DNA of 64,000 nucleotides from assembly GCA_017936785.1 (NCBI GenBank), contig JAGBEV010000061.1, positions 1-64,000 of the forward strand. The letters are read 5' to 3'. The notes below the pieces were generated by a model. That model was given only the letters and a program-made list of their open reading frames with translations, made no database searches and had not been told where the DNA came from. Both the position numbers and the translations under genes were made by a program. Positions 35,212 to 44,980 of this stretch are shown one piece after another (the stretch's first letter is position 1; every line of letters begins with the position of its first letter). Source of the stretch: Lachnospiraceae bacterium (GTDB lineage Bacteria; Bacillota; Clostridia; Lachnospirales; Lachnospiraceae).

Positions 35212-36768
35212 TCAAAATTGAAAATAAACAAACTCCTGGGAATTAAAGCTTGCCAGCAATAAGACCATCAGCAGAAATCCGTAATAAACAGCTTTTCTTG
35301 CCGGTGCCGGCAGCCTACCTATGACAAGAATAGGATCATTGTCCAATGCCGCATAATCATAAACAGCCAGCAGCAGCACCGGGAAGATCATCTGTTTTAA
35401 GGCTCTCGTATCAAAGGCATGAATGCCTGCCGACAAATAAGCCAAAGGCTGCCTCAGCCCATCAGTCATATGGGCAAATATATAAAGAGCCTGTCCGCAG
35501 GACCCGGCTCTGAAAAAGCACCACGCTCCCGCCACAAGACAGAACACAACCGCCACTTTGAGCCACCATATCAATCCTCTCGACTCTATCATTTCATCTT
35601 CCGTTTTAACTTTTATTTTGACTTCTGTTTCCCCTTTTATTGTCCCTTCCGCTTTTGCTTTTTGACTGTCTGATCCTAAATTTCTTCTACCGGATGCCTC
35701 CTGTACCGGGACTTTTTTCTTCTTGGGAAACAGCAGATTTTCAATACACTGCATCAAACCGTGCAAACCGCCCCAGACAATATAAGTAAATGCCGCCCCA
35801 TGCCATAAACCGCTTAAGGTAAAGGTCACCAGCACATTGAACATATTGCGCAGCCTGGAAACTCTGTTTCCGCCCATGGGAATGTAAATATAATCCCGGA
35901 ACCAGGAAGAAAGGGAAATATGCCACCTTCTCCAAAACTCCTTAACGGATGTAGAAAAATAAGGGCTTTTAAAATTGGTCATCAGATCAATATCAAAGAG
36001 CTTTGCCGTGCCGATGGCAATATCAGAATACCCCGAAAAGTCGCAATAAATCTGCAGGGTAAAAAACAATACTGCCAGTACAAGGGCAAATCCATGGTAT
36101 TCTGCCACATCCTCAAAGACAGTATCTACAAAAACAGCCAGATTATCTGCAATGACCAGCTTCTTAAAAAATCCCCATGCCATGAGCTTCATGCCATAAG
36201 ACCCCTTTTCATAAGTAAACTGATGCTCACAGTCAATCTGTGGAAGCAGATTTTTCGTTCTTTCAATGGGTCCTGCCACAAGCTGGGGAAAGAAAGAAAT
36301 AAAAGCAGCATATTTAAAGAAATTGCGCTCCGCTTTCACCTCTCCCTTATAAACATCGATAACATAGCTTAAGGTCTGAAACGTATAAAATGAAATGCCC
36401 ACAGGCAGCATCAATGCTAAGGTAACAGGATGCAGCTCTATGGCAAAAGACTGTAAAACCCGGATCAGCGTATTCTGGGCAAAGTCGAAATACTTAAAAA
36501 AGAAAAGGACCAAAAGACTGGCACCTACGGCACCAATCAGCAAAATCCTTTTCACGCTTTTTCTTTTAAATTTTTCTATCAAAACAGCGCCGGCATAGGA
36601 AACCCCTGTGGTGAACAGAATCAAAACCACATATTTCACATTCCAGCTCATATAAAAATAATAGCTGGATACCAACAGCACGATCCAGCGGTACTTCTGC
36701 GGCAATGCCCAGTAAACTAAAAACACAATGGGCAGAAAAACAGCAAATGCCAATGAATTAAACAACAT
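35212..36768 (-). CDS. MBOAT O-acyltransferase (AlgI/DltB-like), cassette 2
   Basis: A 518-residue polytopic protein. Motifs are ISFYTFQTLSYVIDVYKG, EFWRRWHISLSSWFRDY with YIYIPMGGNR, and the catalytic His in GLWHGAAFTY. A charged insertion of about 45 residues (near 365-410, rich in K and E) sits before the last helices. ATG 36768 (MLFNSLAF) has GAGG eight bases upstream. It pairs with the SGNH gene below. It is a paralogue, not a recent copy, of the cassette 1 MBOAT. Confidence 0.93.
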   Translation of the reverse strand: MLFNSLAFAVFLPIVFLVYWALPQKYRWIVLLVSSYYFYMSWNVKYVVLILFTTGVSYAGAVLIEKFKRKSVKRILLIGAVGASLLVLFFFKYFDFAQNTLIRVLQSFAIELHPVTLALMLPVGISFYTFQTLSYVIDVYKGEVKAERNFFKYAAFISFFPQLVAGPIERTKNLLPQIDCEHQFTYEKGSYGMKLMAWGFFKKLVIADNLAVFVDTVFEDVAEYHGFALVLAVLFFTLQIYCDFSGYSDIAIGTAKLFDIDLMTNFKSPYFSTSVKEFWRRWHISLSSWFRDYIYIPMGGNRVSRLRNMFNVLVTFTLSGLWHGAAFTYIVWGGLHGLMQCIENLLFPKKKKVPVQEASGRRNLGSDSQKAKAEGTIKGETEVKIKVKTEDEMIESRGLIWWLKVAVVFCLVAGAWCFFRAGSCGQALYIFAHMTDGLRQPLAYLSAGIHAFDTRALKQMIFPVLLLAVYDYAALDNDPILVIGRLPAPARKAVYYGFLLMVLLLASFNSQEFVYFQF

Positions 36769-36877
36769 GACAAATACCTCAAATCTTATAAAAAATGCAC
36801 CAAAATGACCTTGCTGGTACACAAGAGATCATTCTGCAGCCCCTTTTTATATCCCCGTATACGCAAAACATTTTAAA

Positions 36878-37225
36878 GTGAGCGAAACGGTAAGCCGGGT
36901 TATGTCGTTGGATGATCATCTATCTGGAACTGCTGTTACCAACAGTCTCTAGCGACCCACCTGAAAGCACAGCGGGCAACTGTATGGCTTTCTATTCGGT
37001 CTTGCTTCGGCTGGGGTTTACATGTGCCCCTCCCGTTACCGGGAGGGCGGTAGTCTCTTAAGCTGCCCTTCCACCCTTACCGGGAATCCCCGGCGGTATA
37101 TTTCTGTTGCACTTGCCTTGGAGTCACCTCCACCGGACGTTATCCGGCAGCCTGCCCTGTGAAGCCCGGACTTTCCTCACCTGCCCCCTTTCGTCCGGAC
37201 AGGTGCGATCATCTGTTTCACTCAC
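36878..37225 (-). ncRNA. rnpB: RNase P RNA
   Basis: Read on the minus strand the RNA begins GTGAGTGAAACAGATGATCG and ends GTTTCGCTCAC, so the two ends pair as P1. The universal core GAGGAAAGTCCGGGCTTC lies near the 5' end, and an ACCCGGCTTA segment near the 3' end. The size (about 348 nt) fits the bacterial catalytic RNA, probably the A class. It trims the 5' leaders of tRNAs. It fills most of the gene-free stretch 36769-37249. Its promoter must overlap the end of the uridine kinase gene. Confidence 0.95.
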
Positions 37226-37249
37226 TATATTTGATTTTCAAAGTAAAGA

Positions 37250-38905
37250 TCAGACAGGAAAACAGCTTCCTCCTACAAACTCCCTGACAATAGAATTGTT
37301 AGGAAGGCTTTCCGTACTGACGCCCAGAAAATATTCCAAAAATTTCAGAAGCCGCTTTGCCTCATGATATTCCGGTTCCTCTTCTCCGATCTCATAAAGA
37401 AGCGGTTCCGCATATTGCTTTAATGCAGCCAGCTCATAAATGGAGGCAGAATTGAAAAACGCATCCGCCCCTTCCTGATAAGGGAAAATATTTTCTTCTT
37501 CTCCTCTGCGTACAGAGCCCCACATCTGAATGGTCCTCTTAGCGCTTGCTCCCCTTGTACGGGCATCCCTGACCATGCGGCGCAAAAGTCTGCCATCGGT
37601 GGTGGGAATCCTGTTATGGTCATCGATATTTAAAGTCGTAAGGGCACTGATATAGATTTTATATTTGCTTTCAACCGGAAGCGCATAGGACATCTTATCA
37701 TTTAACCCATGAATACCTTCCAGTACCAGAATATCTTCCGGTCCCAGCTTTTTTATATTTCCCTTGTATTCCCTCTGCCCGGTCAGGAAATTAAAAGTAG
37801 GCAGTTCCACTTCTTTTCCTTCCAGCAATGCCACCATATCCTTATTAAACTGCTCCACATCCAATGCTTCCAGACACTCAAAATTATAATCACCATTAGC
37901 ATCTCTGGGCGTTTTTTCCCGATTCACAAAGTAATCATCCAAAGCAATGGGATGAGGGGTCAGACCATAGGTCCGAAGCTGTACGGACAGCCTGTGGGAA
38001 AAGGTAGTCTTTCCGCTGGAGGAAGGTCCCGCTATCATAACGAACTTCACTCCCGGCTTTTCAGAGATTTCCCTGGCAATTTCACCGATCCTCCGTTCCT
38101 GAAGGGCTTCCTGGACTAAAATCAGGTCATTTAAATCTCCCTTACAGATCCGGTCATTCAGATCTCCTACTGTATCCACGCCCAGTTTCTGTCCCCAGTC
38201 ATCTGCCTGTTTTAAAGTTTTAAACAATTTGGTACGAGGGACAAATTTTTGCAGCTGCTTAGGTGCATGTTTCTCCGGCAGATTCAGGATCAGACCGTTT
38301 TCATAAGGCAGCACCTCGAAATATTGTATATACCCGGTCCTGGGAAGCATATAGCCATAATAATAATCATAGAATCCGTCCAGTTCATAGACATTGATGG
38401 TAGAACTCTTCCTGTATTTAAACAGCTTGACCTTATCTTCCATACCCTGCATCTCAAAGATCTTAATGGCATCCGGTGTCTGGTAAACCATCTTTTTGAT
38501 TTCCTGGTCACTTTCCACGATCTGGCGCATCCGCTTTTCAATCTTTTCCGCCAAAGCCTTATCCACCGTTATTTCGCCCTGTACATCAATATAATAACCG
38601 CAACCGATGGTAAACTCTACCTTTGCCTTTTGAATTTCTTTAAACTCTGGTATATCCCTGACAGCTTTCATCAGAATCAATGTTGCTGTCCTGACGTAAG
38701 CCTTGTGTCCTGCATCATCACAATAGGTTAAAAACTGAATCTCACAATCTTTTTCCACACATTTATTCAATTCCCGGATCTTACCATCTACCATTACCAA
38801 AGCGATCATATCGTCATAAGCCGATTGATACTGTTCTGCAATTTCTTCATAGGCAGTGCCGTTTTCAAACTCCCGTTTTTCACTTCCGATTGTTACTATT
38901 GCCAT
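37250..38905 (-). CDS. TGS-domain uridine kinase-like nucleoside kinase
   Basis: A 551-residue protein. Residues 1-60 resemble a TGS domain, 60-230 a threonyl-tRNA-synthetase editing-like domain (residues similar to the ThrRS SAD region), and from about 285 a P-loop kinase (MIAGPSSSGKTTFSHRLS, LDDYFVNREKTPRD, EGIHGLND). This architecture is common in Clostridia and is annotated as nucleoside or uridine kinase. The substrate is not proven by sequence. ATG 38905 (MAIVTIGS) is chosen; GTG 38917 is less likely. rnpB lies directly downstream. Confidence 0.88.
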   Translation of the reverse strand: MAIVTIGSEKREFENGTAYEEIAEQYQSAYDDMIALVMVDGKIRELNKCVEKDCEIQFLTYCDDAGHKAYVRTATLILMKAVRDIPEFKEIQKAKVEFTIGCGYYIDVQGEITVDKALAEKIEKRMRQIVESDQEIKKMVYQTPDAIKIFEMQGMEDKVKLFKYRKSSTINVYELDGFYDYYYGYMLPRTGYIQYFEVLPYENGLILNLPEKHAPKQLQKFVPRTKLFKTLKQADDWGQKLGVDTVGDLNDRICKGDLNDLILVQEALQERRIGEIAREISEKPGVKFVMIAGPSSSGKTTFSHRLSVQLRTYGLTPHPIALDDYFVNREKTPRDANGDYNFECLEALDVEQFNKDMVALLEGKEVELPTFNFLTGQREYKGNIKKLGPEDILVLEGIHGLNDKMSYALPVESKYKIYISALTTLNIDDHNRIPTTDGRLLRRMVRDARTRGASAKRTIQMWGSVRRGEEENIFPYQEGADAFFNSASIYELAALKQYAEPLLYEIGEEEPEYHEAKRLLKFLEYFLGVSTESLPNNSIVREFVGGSCFPV

Positions 38906-38956
38906 ATTCCCTCTCACTTCCTGCTATATAGAAAATATTCCTTTTCTTATATGGGA

Positions 38957-39739
38957 CTATACATAAAAGAAAGGCTCCCGGGGTTCTTTAGTATAAACCA
39001 GAAGTCCCGGAATTTCTCTTTTCAGATATTCCTTCATATAGGGCACAAATATATGCTCTATGCCATAATGTCCTGCATCGATAACAGCAAGTCCTCTTGC
39101 CACCGCATCAATGCCTTCATGATGGTCAATGTCTCCTGTAATATATACATCTGCATTGAGAGCCAGTGCAGCATCGATCATGCTTCCGCCGGAACCGGGA
39201 CAAATGGCAGCCTTTTCCACTTCCATATCCCCATCACCGAATACTCTTACCTTGGAAATGCCAAAGCACTCCTTCACAAAGGAAGCGCATTCCCGCAAGG
39301 TCATGATCTCAGGCAGTGTTCCGAATCGTCCGAAGCCTTCTGTGGAAATCTCATCTTCATAGGTTGTTTCCAATACCTGTCTGCCTCTCAGCTTTAATTC
39401 ATCAGCTGCCGCATCCGCCATTCCCATAATATCAAAGTTGGTATGCATGGCAAAATAACACATATCATTCTGCACCAGTCTGATAATCCTCCTGCCGATG
39501 AAATGATCGCCTCTTACCTGCTTTATTCCCTTAAATATCATGGGGTGATGGGTAATGACCATATCCACTCCCAGCTTAACTGCCTCATCGATGGCTTCAT
39601 CCGTGGCATCCAGTGCAATATAAGCTGACCGGATCTCTTTTTCAGGTCTGCCTACCAGCAGCCCCACATTATCCCAATCCTGTGCAAAATGAACCGGTGA
39701 AAGTTCTTCCAATTTCAACATGACATCCTGACATCTCAT
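38957..39739 (-). CDS. Nif3-like dinuclear metal-centre protein
   Basis: A 260-residue NIF3/DUF34 protein. Metal ligands are visible in VITHHPMIFKGIKQ, HTNFD and GDIDHHEGIDA, and the late GHYGIEH. It has the short form without the middle PII-like insertion. ATG 39739 has GGAGGGAAA upstream. It follows trmK by 62 bases in the usual rpoD-trmK-nif3 order. Function is thought to be hydrolytic, possibly GTP cyclohydrolase-like, but is not settled. Confidence 0.93.
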   Translation of the reverse strand: MRCQDVMLKLEELSPVHFAQDWDNVGLLVGRPEKEIRSAYIALDATDEAIDEAVKLGVDMVITHHPMIFKGIKQVRGDHFIGRRIIRLVQNDMCYFAMHTNFDIMGMADAAADELKLRGRQVLETTYEDEISTEGFGRFGTLPEIMTLRECASFVKECFGISKVRVFGDGDMEVEKAAICPGSGGSMIDAALALNADVYITGDIDHHEGIDAVARGLAVIDAGHYGIEHIFVPYMKEYLKREIPGLLVYTKEPREPFFYV

Positions 39740-39801
39740 AGCTTTCCCTCCATGAAGCTTCACGGTTTCATCAGGCGGCTTTGCCGCCTCAGTCCATTTG
39801 T

Positions 39802-40530
39802 TTACGTTTTTTCCATCTCCATCGCTGCTTTCACATAGGACAAATATTCCTGCAATTCCTTTAAACGCTCCTGTTTGGAAACCTGCAAGAGCAAGGCTTC
39901 CGTCTTTTCCTTTTCTTTTCTTAAGAAGGCTTCAAATACTTCAGGGCGCTTTCTGAGCAGGACCGGACCGAAATAGTCTTCCACCGTGCTGTACTCCCAC
40001 AGGGATATCCTTTCTGCGTCCGGCATCGGCGTTCTTTCTTTCACATTCTCCATAGCTGCAGGCTGTGCCTTGATGACAGGATAAAATTTCCCGTCCTCCA
40101 GCACTATCGTTTCATCTACTATTTCTATGCCCTGCTGCCGCAAAAATGCCCGTACCAGAAAGATTTCCGATTGGGGCTGCAGTATGAGTTCCGAAAACTG
40201 CCCCAGCTGTTTTAATCCCTGTTCTAAGATTCTGATGGTAAGCCTTCCTCCCATGCCCGATAAGAGCAGGGTATCCACCTCTCCCTTTTGAAGGGCGCCT
40301 GTACCGTCAGAAAGCCTTGTTTCTATGTAATCCGACAGGCCATATCTGTCTATATTGACTCTGGCTCTCTCCAAAGGTCCTTTTTTCACATCCATGGCAA
40401 TGACTTTGGGACAACGTTTTTCTTTGCAGAGGTAAATGGATACATACCCATGGTCACAGCCGATATCCGCAACCCGCCTGCCCTCTGTTACCATATCCGC
40501 AACAGCCTGCAATCTCAATGATAATTCCAT
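39802..40530 (-). CDS. trmK: tRNA (adenine-22-N1)-methyltransferase
   Basis: A 242-residue enzyme. SAM-binding motif VADIGCDHGYVSIYL, then AMDVKKGPLERA and LLSGMGGRL, and a C-terminal coiled-coil (about 190-235). This matches TrmK in length and order. It methylates A22 in the D-arm of tRNA-Ser and tRNA-Tyr. The start ATG 40530 lies one base before the rpoD stop codon, so they are co-translated. Confidence 0.94.
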   Translation of the reverse strand: MELSLRLQAVADMVTEGRRVADIGCDHGYVSIYLCKEKRCPKVIAMDVKKGPLERARVNIDRYGLSDYIETRLSDGTGALQKGEVDTLLLSGMGGRLTIRILEQGLKQLGQFSELILQPQSEIFLVRAFLRQQGIEIVDETIVLEDGKFYPVIKAQPAAMENVKERTPMPDAERISLWEYSTVEDYFGPVLLRKRPEVFEAFLRKEKEKTEALLLQVSKQERLKELQEYLSYVKAAMEMEKT

Positions 40531-40531
40531 A

Positions 40532-41641
40532 TTAGTCCAGATAATCCTTTAACTTACGGCTTCTGCTGGGGTGACGGAGCTTTCGCAGCGCTTTCGCTTC
40601 GATCTGGCGGATACGCTCACGGGTAACGTTAAATTCCTTCCCCACTTCTTCCAGCGTACGTGCCCTTCCGTCATCCAGACCAAAACGGAGCTTCAAAACC
40701 TTCTGCTCTCTTTCCGTTAAAGTATCCAAAACCTCGCCCAATTGTTCTCTTAAAAGGGTAAAAGCTGCCGCATCCGCAGGTACAGGTACATTATCGTCCT
40801 GAATGAAGTCGCCCAGATGGGAATCCTCTTCCTCACCGATAGGGGTTTCCAAAGAAACCGGCTCCTGGGAAATCTTTAAAATTTCTCTTACACGGTCTAC
40901 GGGCATATTCATTTCTTTAGCGATTTCTTCCGGAGTAGGTTCACGACCTAATTCCTGCAGCAATTGTCTGCTGACACGGATCAGCTTGTTGATGGTCTCT
41001 ACCATATGGACAGGAATACGGATCGTTCTTGCCTGGTCCGCAATTGCCCTTGTGATCGCCTGTCTGATCCACCATGTAGCATAAGTGGAAAATTTATATC
41101 CTTTTCTGTAATCGAATTTTTCTACAGCCTTAATCAGACCCAGATTTCCTTCCTGGATCAGATCTAAGAAAAGCATACCTCTTCCTACATATCTCTTGGC
41201 AATGGAAACAACCAGACGCAGATTGGCTTCCGCCAGTCTTTTCTTTGCACTTTCGTCGCCTTCTTCCATCCTTTTCGCCAGTTCAATTTCTTCTTCTGCA
41301 GTCAAAAGAGGTACTTTACCGATTTCCTTTAAATACATACGAACCGGATCTTCAATGCTGACGCCGTCGGGCACGGAAAGATCGATGTTCTCAACATCCA
41401 CTTCCTCTGCCTCTGCCAGGATGATCTCCTCATCGGGCTCATCATCATCGGTAATCCTCAGTACATCAACACCACTGTGTTCCAGCATCTCCAAAATCTT
41501 GTCATATTGCTCCTCTTCCAAACCCAGCTCCGCAAAATGATCAATGATCTCCTGATAATCCAGAACATTTTTCTTCTTTTTTGCAATCGCCATGAGAGAT
41601 TTTAACTTCTCATCAAACTTTGCCTGTGTGTTTTCATCCAT
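40532..41641 (-). CDS. rpoD: primary sigma factor sigma-A
   Basis: A 369-residue protein. Region 1.2 reads [20 protein letters not shown], region 2 has [18 protein letters not shown] and [16 protein letters not shown], region 3 follows at about 215-290, and region 4 ends with [20 protein letters not shown]. Length is normal for Clostridia. It directs RNA polymerase to the TTGACA/TATAAT promoters seen throughout this window. ATG 41641 (MDENTQAK) is chosen; ATG 41662 is possible. dnaG lies 42 bases upstream. Confidence 0.97.
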   Translation of the reverse strand: MDENTQAKFDEKLKSLMAIAKKKKNVLDYQEIIDHFAELGLEEEQYDKILEMLEHSGVDVLRITDDDEPDEEIILAEAEEVDVENIDLSVPDGVSIEDPVRMYLKEIGKVPLLTAEEEIELAKRMEEGDESAKKRLAEANLRLVVSIAKRYVGRGMLFLDLIQEGNLGLIKAVEKFDYRKGYKFSTYATWWIRQAITRAIADQARTIRIPVHMVETINKLIRVSRQLLQELGREPTPEEIAKEMNMPVDRVREILKISQEPVSLETPIGEEEDSHLGDFIQDDNVPVPADAAAFTLLREQLGEVLDTLTEREQKVLKLRFGLDDGRARTLEEVGKEFNVTRERIRQIEAKALRKLRHPSRSRKLKDYLD

Positions 41642-41683
41642 TTTACTGGTCCATCCTTCCATTTCTGATTACATATTTTAACC

Positions 41684-43219
41684 TTAATCCAGAGAAATAT
41701 GCGTTTTTTGCAGTTCCTGTAAGGCTTTCTTGGCTTCTAATATATGGCTGAAGGCATTTTTATCGCTGCCGCCCTTTTCCATGTATTTCTGAAGGCTGGC
41801 ACGCTTAATGCTCACAATAATATCATGTAATGCCTTTTCCTTTTCTGCTTTTGTATCAAATTCAGAGGTTTCTCCCTCCATATCCGCTTCCCTGATGCCC
41901 ATGACCTGACGGAGATGATCGGATATCTTGGTGCAGAAAAGAGATGCAATTTCCTTCTGCTCATCCTCCGCTGCGTTCTCATCTGCCTGCAAAGCAGCCA
42001 TGATCGCCGAAGGGCTGGGGGCATGTCCCCCCTCTAAAGATTCAAAAAGCTTTTCTGCCGCTTTTTGGTAAATTCCTTCCGTAAAGTCATCAGGAGAAAT
42101 ATATTTTTTCAGCTTTCCATAAACCCCCGGCTCATCCACCAGCCAGGTTAAGAGGATTTTCTGGTTCTTTAACAAAGGCTCGTCCCGCTTCTCCTGTTTT
42201 TGAACAGTTTCCGGCTCTCTTCTCCTTACCAGCCCCGCATTCATTTCCTGCTTATTGGCAAAAGCCGCTACACTTTTGCACATTTCCTCATATCCAAAAT
42301 GATATTTGTCACATGCCATTTCAATAAAAGGCTTGGCATCCTCAAACTGGTCCGCCACCTGATAGAGCTTTTCCACCACTGCACGGCGAAATTTCATTTT
42401 GCTTTCCGGAACCTTCATATCGTAGTCCCGCTCCAGCATCCGCAGTTCAAAGCTGAAACTGTCCTCGGCAGAAGCAAGGCGCTCCTCAAATGCTTCCCTG
42501 CCCAGATTCTTCATAAATTCGTCCGGGTCCTTATAAGGCTCCAGATGAAGTATTTTTCCTGTCAGCCCCGCATCCCGCAAAATACCGATGGCACGAAGTG
42601 CTGCCTTGATACCGGCTCCGTCACTGTCATAGGCAAGAATGACATTTTCCGTATACCGCCGCAATAAACTTGCCTGTCCGCTGGTAAAAGCAGTTCCTAA
42701 GGAAGCCACCGCTTCCGTAAAACCTGCCTGATGCATGGCGATCACATCCATATATCCTTCACAGAGGATCAGATGATCCTTTCTGGAGGTTCTTGCAAAA
42801 TTCAAACCATAGAGATTCCGGCTCTTATCAAACACTTCCGTTTCCGGTGAATTGAGATATTTGGGTTCTCCTTCTCCAATGACCCTTCCCCCGAATCCGA
42901 TGACCCGGTGGTTGATGTCCTGAATGGGAAACATGACCCTGTTCCAGAATTTATCGCTCATACCATATTTTTCATGGTAAGTAGCAAGTCCTGCATCTCT
43001 GATTTCTGTATCTGAATAGCCTTTACTCTTTAAATACCGGGTCAGGTCGTTGCTCTTAACATTTGCAAACCCCAGCCCGAACTTCTTCATGGTCTCTTCC
43101 GACAACTGTCTGTCCTGAAAATATTTCAGTCCCGTTCCTCCCTGGGGTGCACGAAGCTGGTAGTAGAAATAAGTAGCGGCATCCTTATTAAGTGCCAGCA
43201 TCCTGGTACGCCTGCTCAT
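41684..43219 (-). pseudogene. dnaG: DNA primase, C-terminal part of a frameshifted gene
   Basis: This 511-residue frame carries the primase catalytic core (TOPRIM motif LCEGYMDVIAMHQAGF, ILAYDSDGAGIKAA) and the helicase-binding C-domain. It begins mid-protein at SRRTRMLALNKDAATYFYYQ, a region that in family members lies about 115 residues in. The N-terminal zinc-binding part is the next entry, in another frame. Adding one base in the CCC run at 43253-43255 restores one frame reading PEAEYDEAAKRQMSRR. Since primase is essential, a sequencing or assembly error is the simplest reading. The ATGA overlap would also permit translation as two chains. Confidence 0.85.
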
Positions 43220-43551
43220 CTGCCGCTTTGCCGCCTCGTCATATTCCGCTTCGGGAAGCTTACCCCTGCCTGTTCCGCAAGCTGCTTTAAAGCCTCCGGA
43301 AAGGTGAAATTCTCATATTCCATCACAAAGGTAAATACATTTCCCCCGGCTCCGCAGCCAAAACACTTATAAATCTGCTTGTTGCGGCTGACCATAAAGG
43401 AACCTGTCTTTTCATTATGAAAGGGACACAATCCCACATAATTACTGCCTTTTTTCTTGATCCGGACATATCCCGAAATCACATCTACTATATCATTTTT
43501 TTGTCTGACTTCTTCTATTATCTCTTCCGGGTAATACATCTTTTTCTCCAT
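43216..43551 (-). pseudogene. dnaG: DNA primase, N-terminal zinc-binding part of a frameshifted gene
   Basis: A 111-residue frame holding the complete primase zinc-ribbon: CPFHNEKTGSF and KCFGCGAGGNVFTF give the C-H-C-C ligand set. It starts normally at ATG 43551 (MYYPEEIIEEVRQKNDIVDV after MEKK). After LAEQAGVSFP the frame shifts to KRNMTRRQSGR and stops at 43216, overlapping the ATG of the C-terminal part as ATGA. The zinc domain recognises template initiation sites, so a real split would still need both chains to meet at the fork. Confidence 0.88.
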
Positions 43552-44558
43552 CAGCCATGCCAGGTCTTGGGAATAAACAGCTCCTCATACTTGGCAATGG
43601 CAAACCTGTCGGTCATGGCACCTACATAATCACAAACGATCTGCTCTTTGGGCGTGCCGTCCCGATCCATTAGTTCCATGGTCTCCCGTGGTATTTTATC
43701 TAAATGTGCCAGATAATATTCATAGAGTGCTTCCATGAGCATTTCCGCCTTACCCTCTTCTCCCTTTGCAATGGGATTCTGATACACATTTTCAAACATA
43801 AAGGACCGCATTTCCTTCATGGCTTTTGCAACCGGTTCTGACATGACAATGTCATTTTTTCCCCTGCTGCTTGTGACAATATCATGAATAAAGCTGTCAA
43901 GACGCTCTGAAAGAGTGTAGCCGATCACGGCTCCGATGCTCTTTGGCACGTCCTCATCTTTCAGGATGTTTGCCCTGATGGCATCATCCATATCATGGTG
44001 GATATATGCAATTTTGTCGGAAAGCCTTACAATTTTCCCTTCCAGAGTACAGGGCATTTTGGAGGTCTGGTGGTTTCTGATGCCGTCTTTTACCTCATAT
44101 GTAAGATTCAAACCCTGTCCATGTTTTTCCAATACCTCCACAGTCCGCACACTTTGTTCACTGTGTTCAAAACCGAAAGGGCAGATTCTGTTCAAGGCAC
44201 GCTCCCCCGCATGTCCGAATGGGGTATGTCCCAGATCGTGGCCTAAGGCGATGGCTTCTACCAGATCTTCATTTAACTGCAATGCCTTTGCAATCGTCCG
44301 GGCATTTTGGGACACTTCCAGAGTGTGCGTCAGCCTGGTTCGGTAATGGTCACCGTCAGGAGTCAGGAAAACCTGTGTTTTATCCTTTAATCTCCTAAAA
44401 GACTTGCTGTGAATGATCCTGTCCCTGTCTCTTTGGAACACAGGGCGGATATCACATTGCTCTTCCTGTCTGGAACGACCTTTGCTGTCTTTGGACAGAC
44501 AGGCATAGGGGCTTAAATATTCACTTTCCCACTTTTCTAAATTTTCTCTGATCGTCAT
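43551..44558 (-). CDS. dgt: dGTP triphosphohydrolase-like HD protein
   Basis: A 335-residue HD-superfamily enzyme. Ligands are visible in RTRLTHTLEVSQNARTIAKA, the HD pair in ALGHDLGHTPFGHAGE, and the late Asp in IAYIHHDMDDA. The start ATG 44558 has AAGGAAG eight bases upstream, and its end touches the dnaG start. It hydrolyses dNTPs to nucleosides and triphosphate, controlling dNTP pools. It is the first large gene of the dgt-dnaG-rpoD-trmK-nif3 row. Confidence 0.94.
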   Translation of the reverse strand: MTIRENLEKWESEYLSPYACLSKDSKGRSRQEEQCDIRPVFQRDRDRIIHSKSFRRLKDKTQVFLTPDGDHYRTRLTHTLEVSQNARTIAKALQLNEDLVEAIALGHDLGHTPFGHAGERALNRICPFGFEHSEQSVRTVEVLEKHGQGLNLTYEVKDGIRNHQTSKMPCTLEGKIVRLSDKIAYIHHDMDDAIRANILKDEDVPKSIGAVIGYTLSERLDSFIHDIVTSSRGKNDIVMSEPVAKAMKEMRSFMFENVYQNPIAKGEEGKAEMLMEALYEYYLAHLDKIPRETMELMDRDGTPKEQIVCDYVGAMTDRFAIAKYEELFIPKTWHG

Positions 44559-44659
44559 GTTTCATTCTTCCTTTTTGGACCTTGTAGGACAAAAAATTCC
44601 GATTTTCATACGCCTACTTTACATATTCTGCGCATTCCTTTTATTTCCTTTTTTTATTT

Positions 44660-44709
44660 TTCCGTTTGGGATTTGTCCGGGGCAGACCTGCCCCACAAGA
44701 ACTTCAGAT
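44660..44709. repeat. 50-bp intergenic repeat, copy 1
   Basis: Contains the hairpin GGGGCAG-AC-CTGCCCC and the flanks TCCGG and ACAAGAACTTCAGAT. A diverged copy lies at 44981-45030 in the same orientation. The two copies flank the small gene and its promoter. Copy 1 follows the stop of that gene directly and may also attenuate read-through into dgt; it has no T tract on the minus strand. Confidence 0.6.
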
Positions 44710-44711
44710 TT

Positions 44712-44867
44712 TTATGCTTCAATATCTTTTTGCGTATCTTCTTTTAATTGTTTTAATAATTCTTTTGCTTTTTCGACATCGCCTGAGTCCAACAATTTTT
44801 CAATATCTTCAATATTTCTTTTCAATTTACGCAAATATGCAACAAATTCCTTCATGCTGTCTTCCAT
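44712..44867 (-). CDS. small acidic coiled-coil protein upstream of dgt
   Basis: A 51-residue protein, highly charged and helical, with heptad-like leucines (FVAYLRKLKRNIEDIEKLL, then KAKELLKQLKEDT). ATG 44867 (MEDSMKEF) has AAAGGAG nine bases upstream; ATG 44873 is the alternative. Longer in-frame starts fall inside the promoter, so they are excluded. The family is not recognised. It is the first gene downstream of the strongest sigma-A promoter in the window, with dgt 154 bases on. Confidence 0.75.
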   Translation of the reverse strand: MEDSMKEFVAYLRKLKRNIEDIEKLLDSGDVEKAKELLKQLKEDTQKDIEA

Positions 44868-44924
44868 ACCCATACACTCCTTTGCCAGACACCGCAACCA
44901 CACTGCAGTCCGTCTCTTAAGCGT

Positions 44925-44954
44925 ATTATATGTTTTCTCCTTTCCTATTGTCAA
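44925..44954 (-). promoter_or_regulatory. consensus sigma-A promoter ahead of the small gene and dgt operon
   Basis: Perfect TTGACA (44949-44954) and perfect TATAAT (44925-44930) with an 18-base spacer. Transcription would start near 44918, leaving a leader of about 50 bases. It probably serves the macromolecular-synthesis genes dgt, dnaG and rpoD as well. Confidence 0.88.
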
Positions 44955-44980
44955 TAAAATATTACTTTTTATTCTTATTT

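Noticed and set aside
37107-37367. An 86-codon plus-strand frame over the RNase P RNA
   Set aside because: It is an accidental frame antisense to the structured RNA and the end of the kinase gene.
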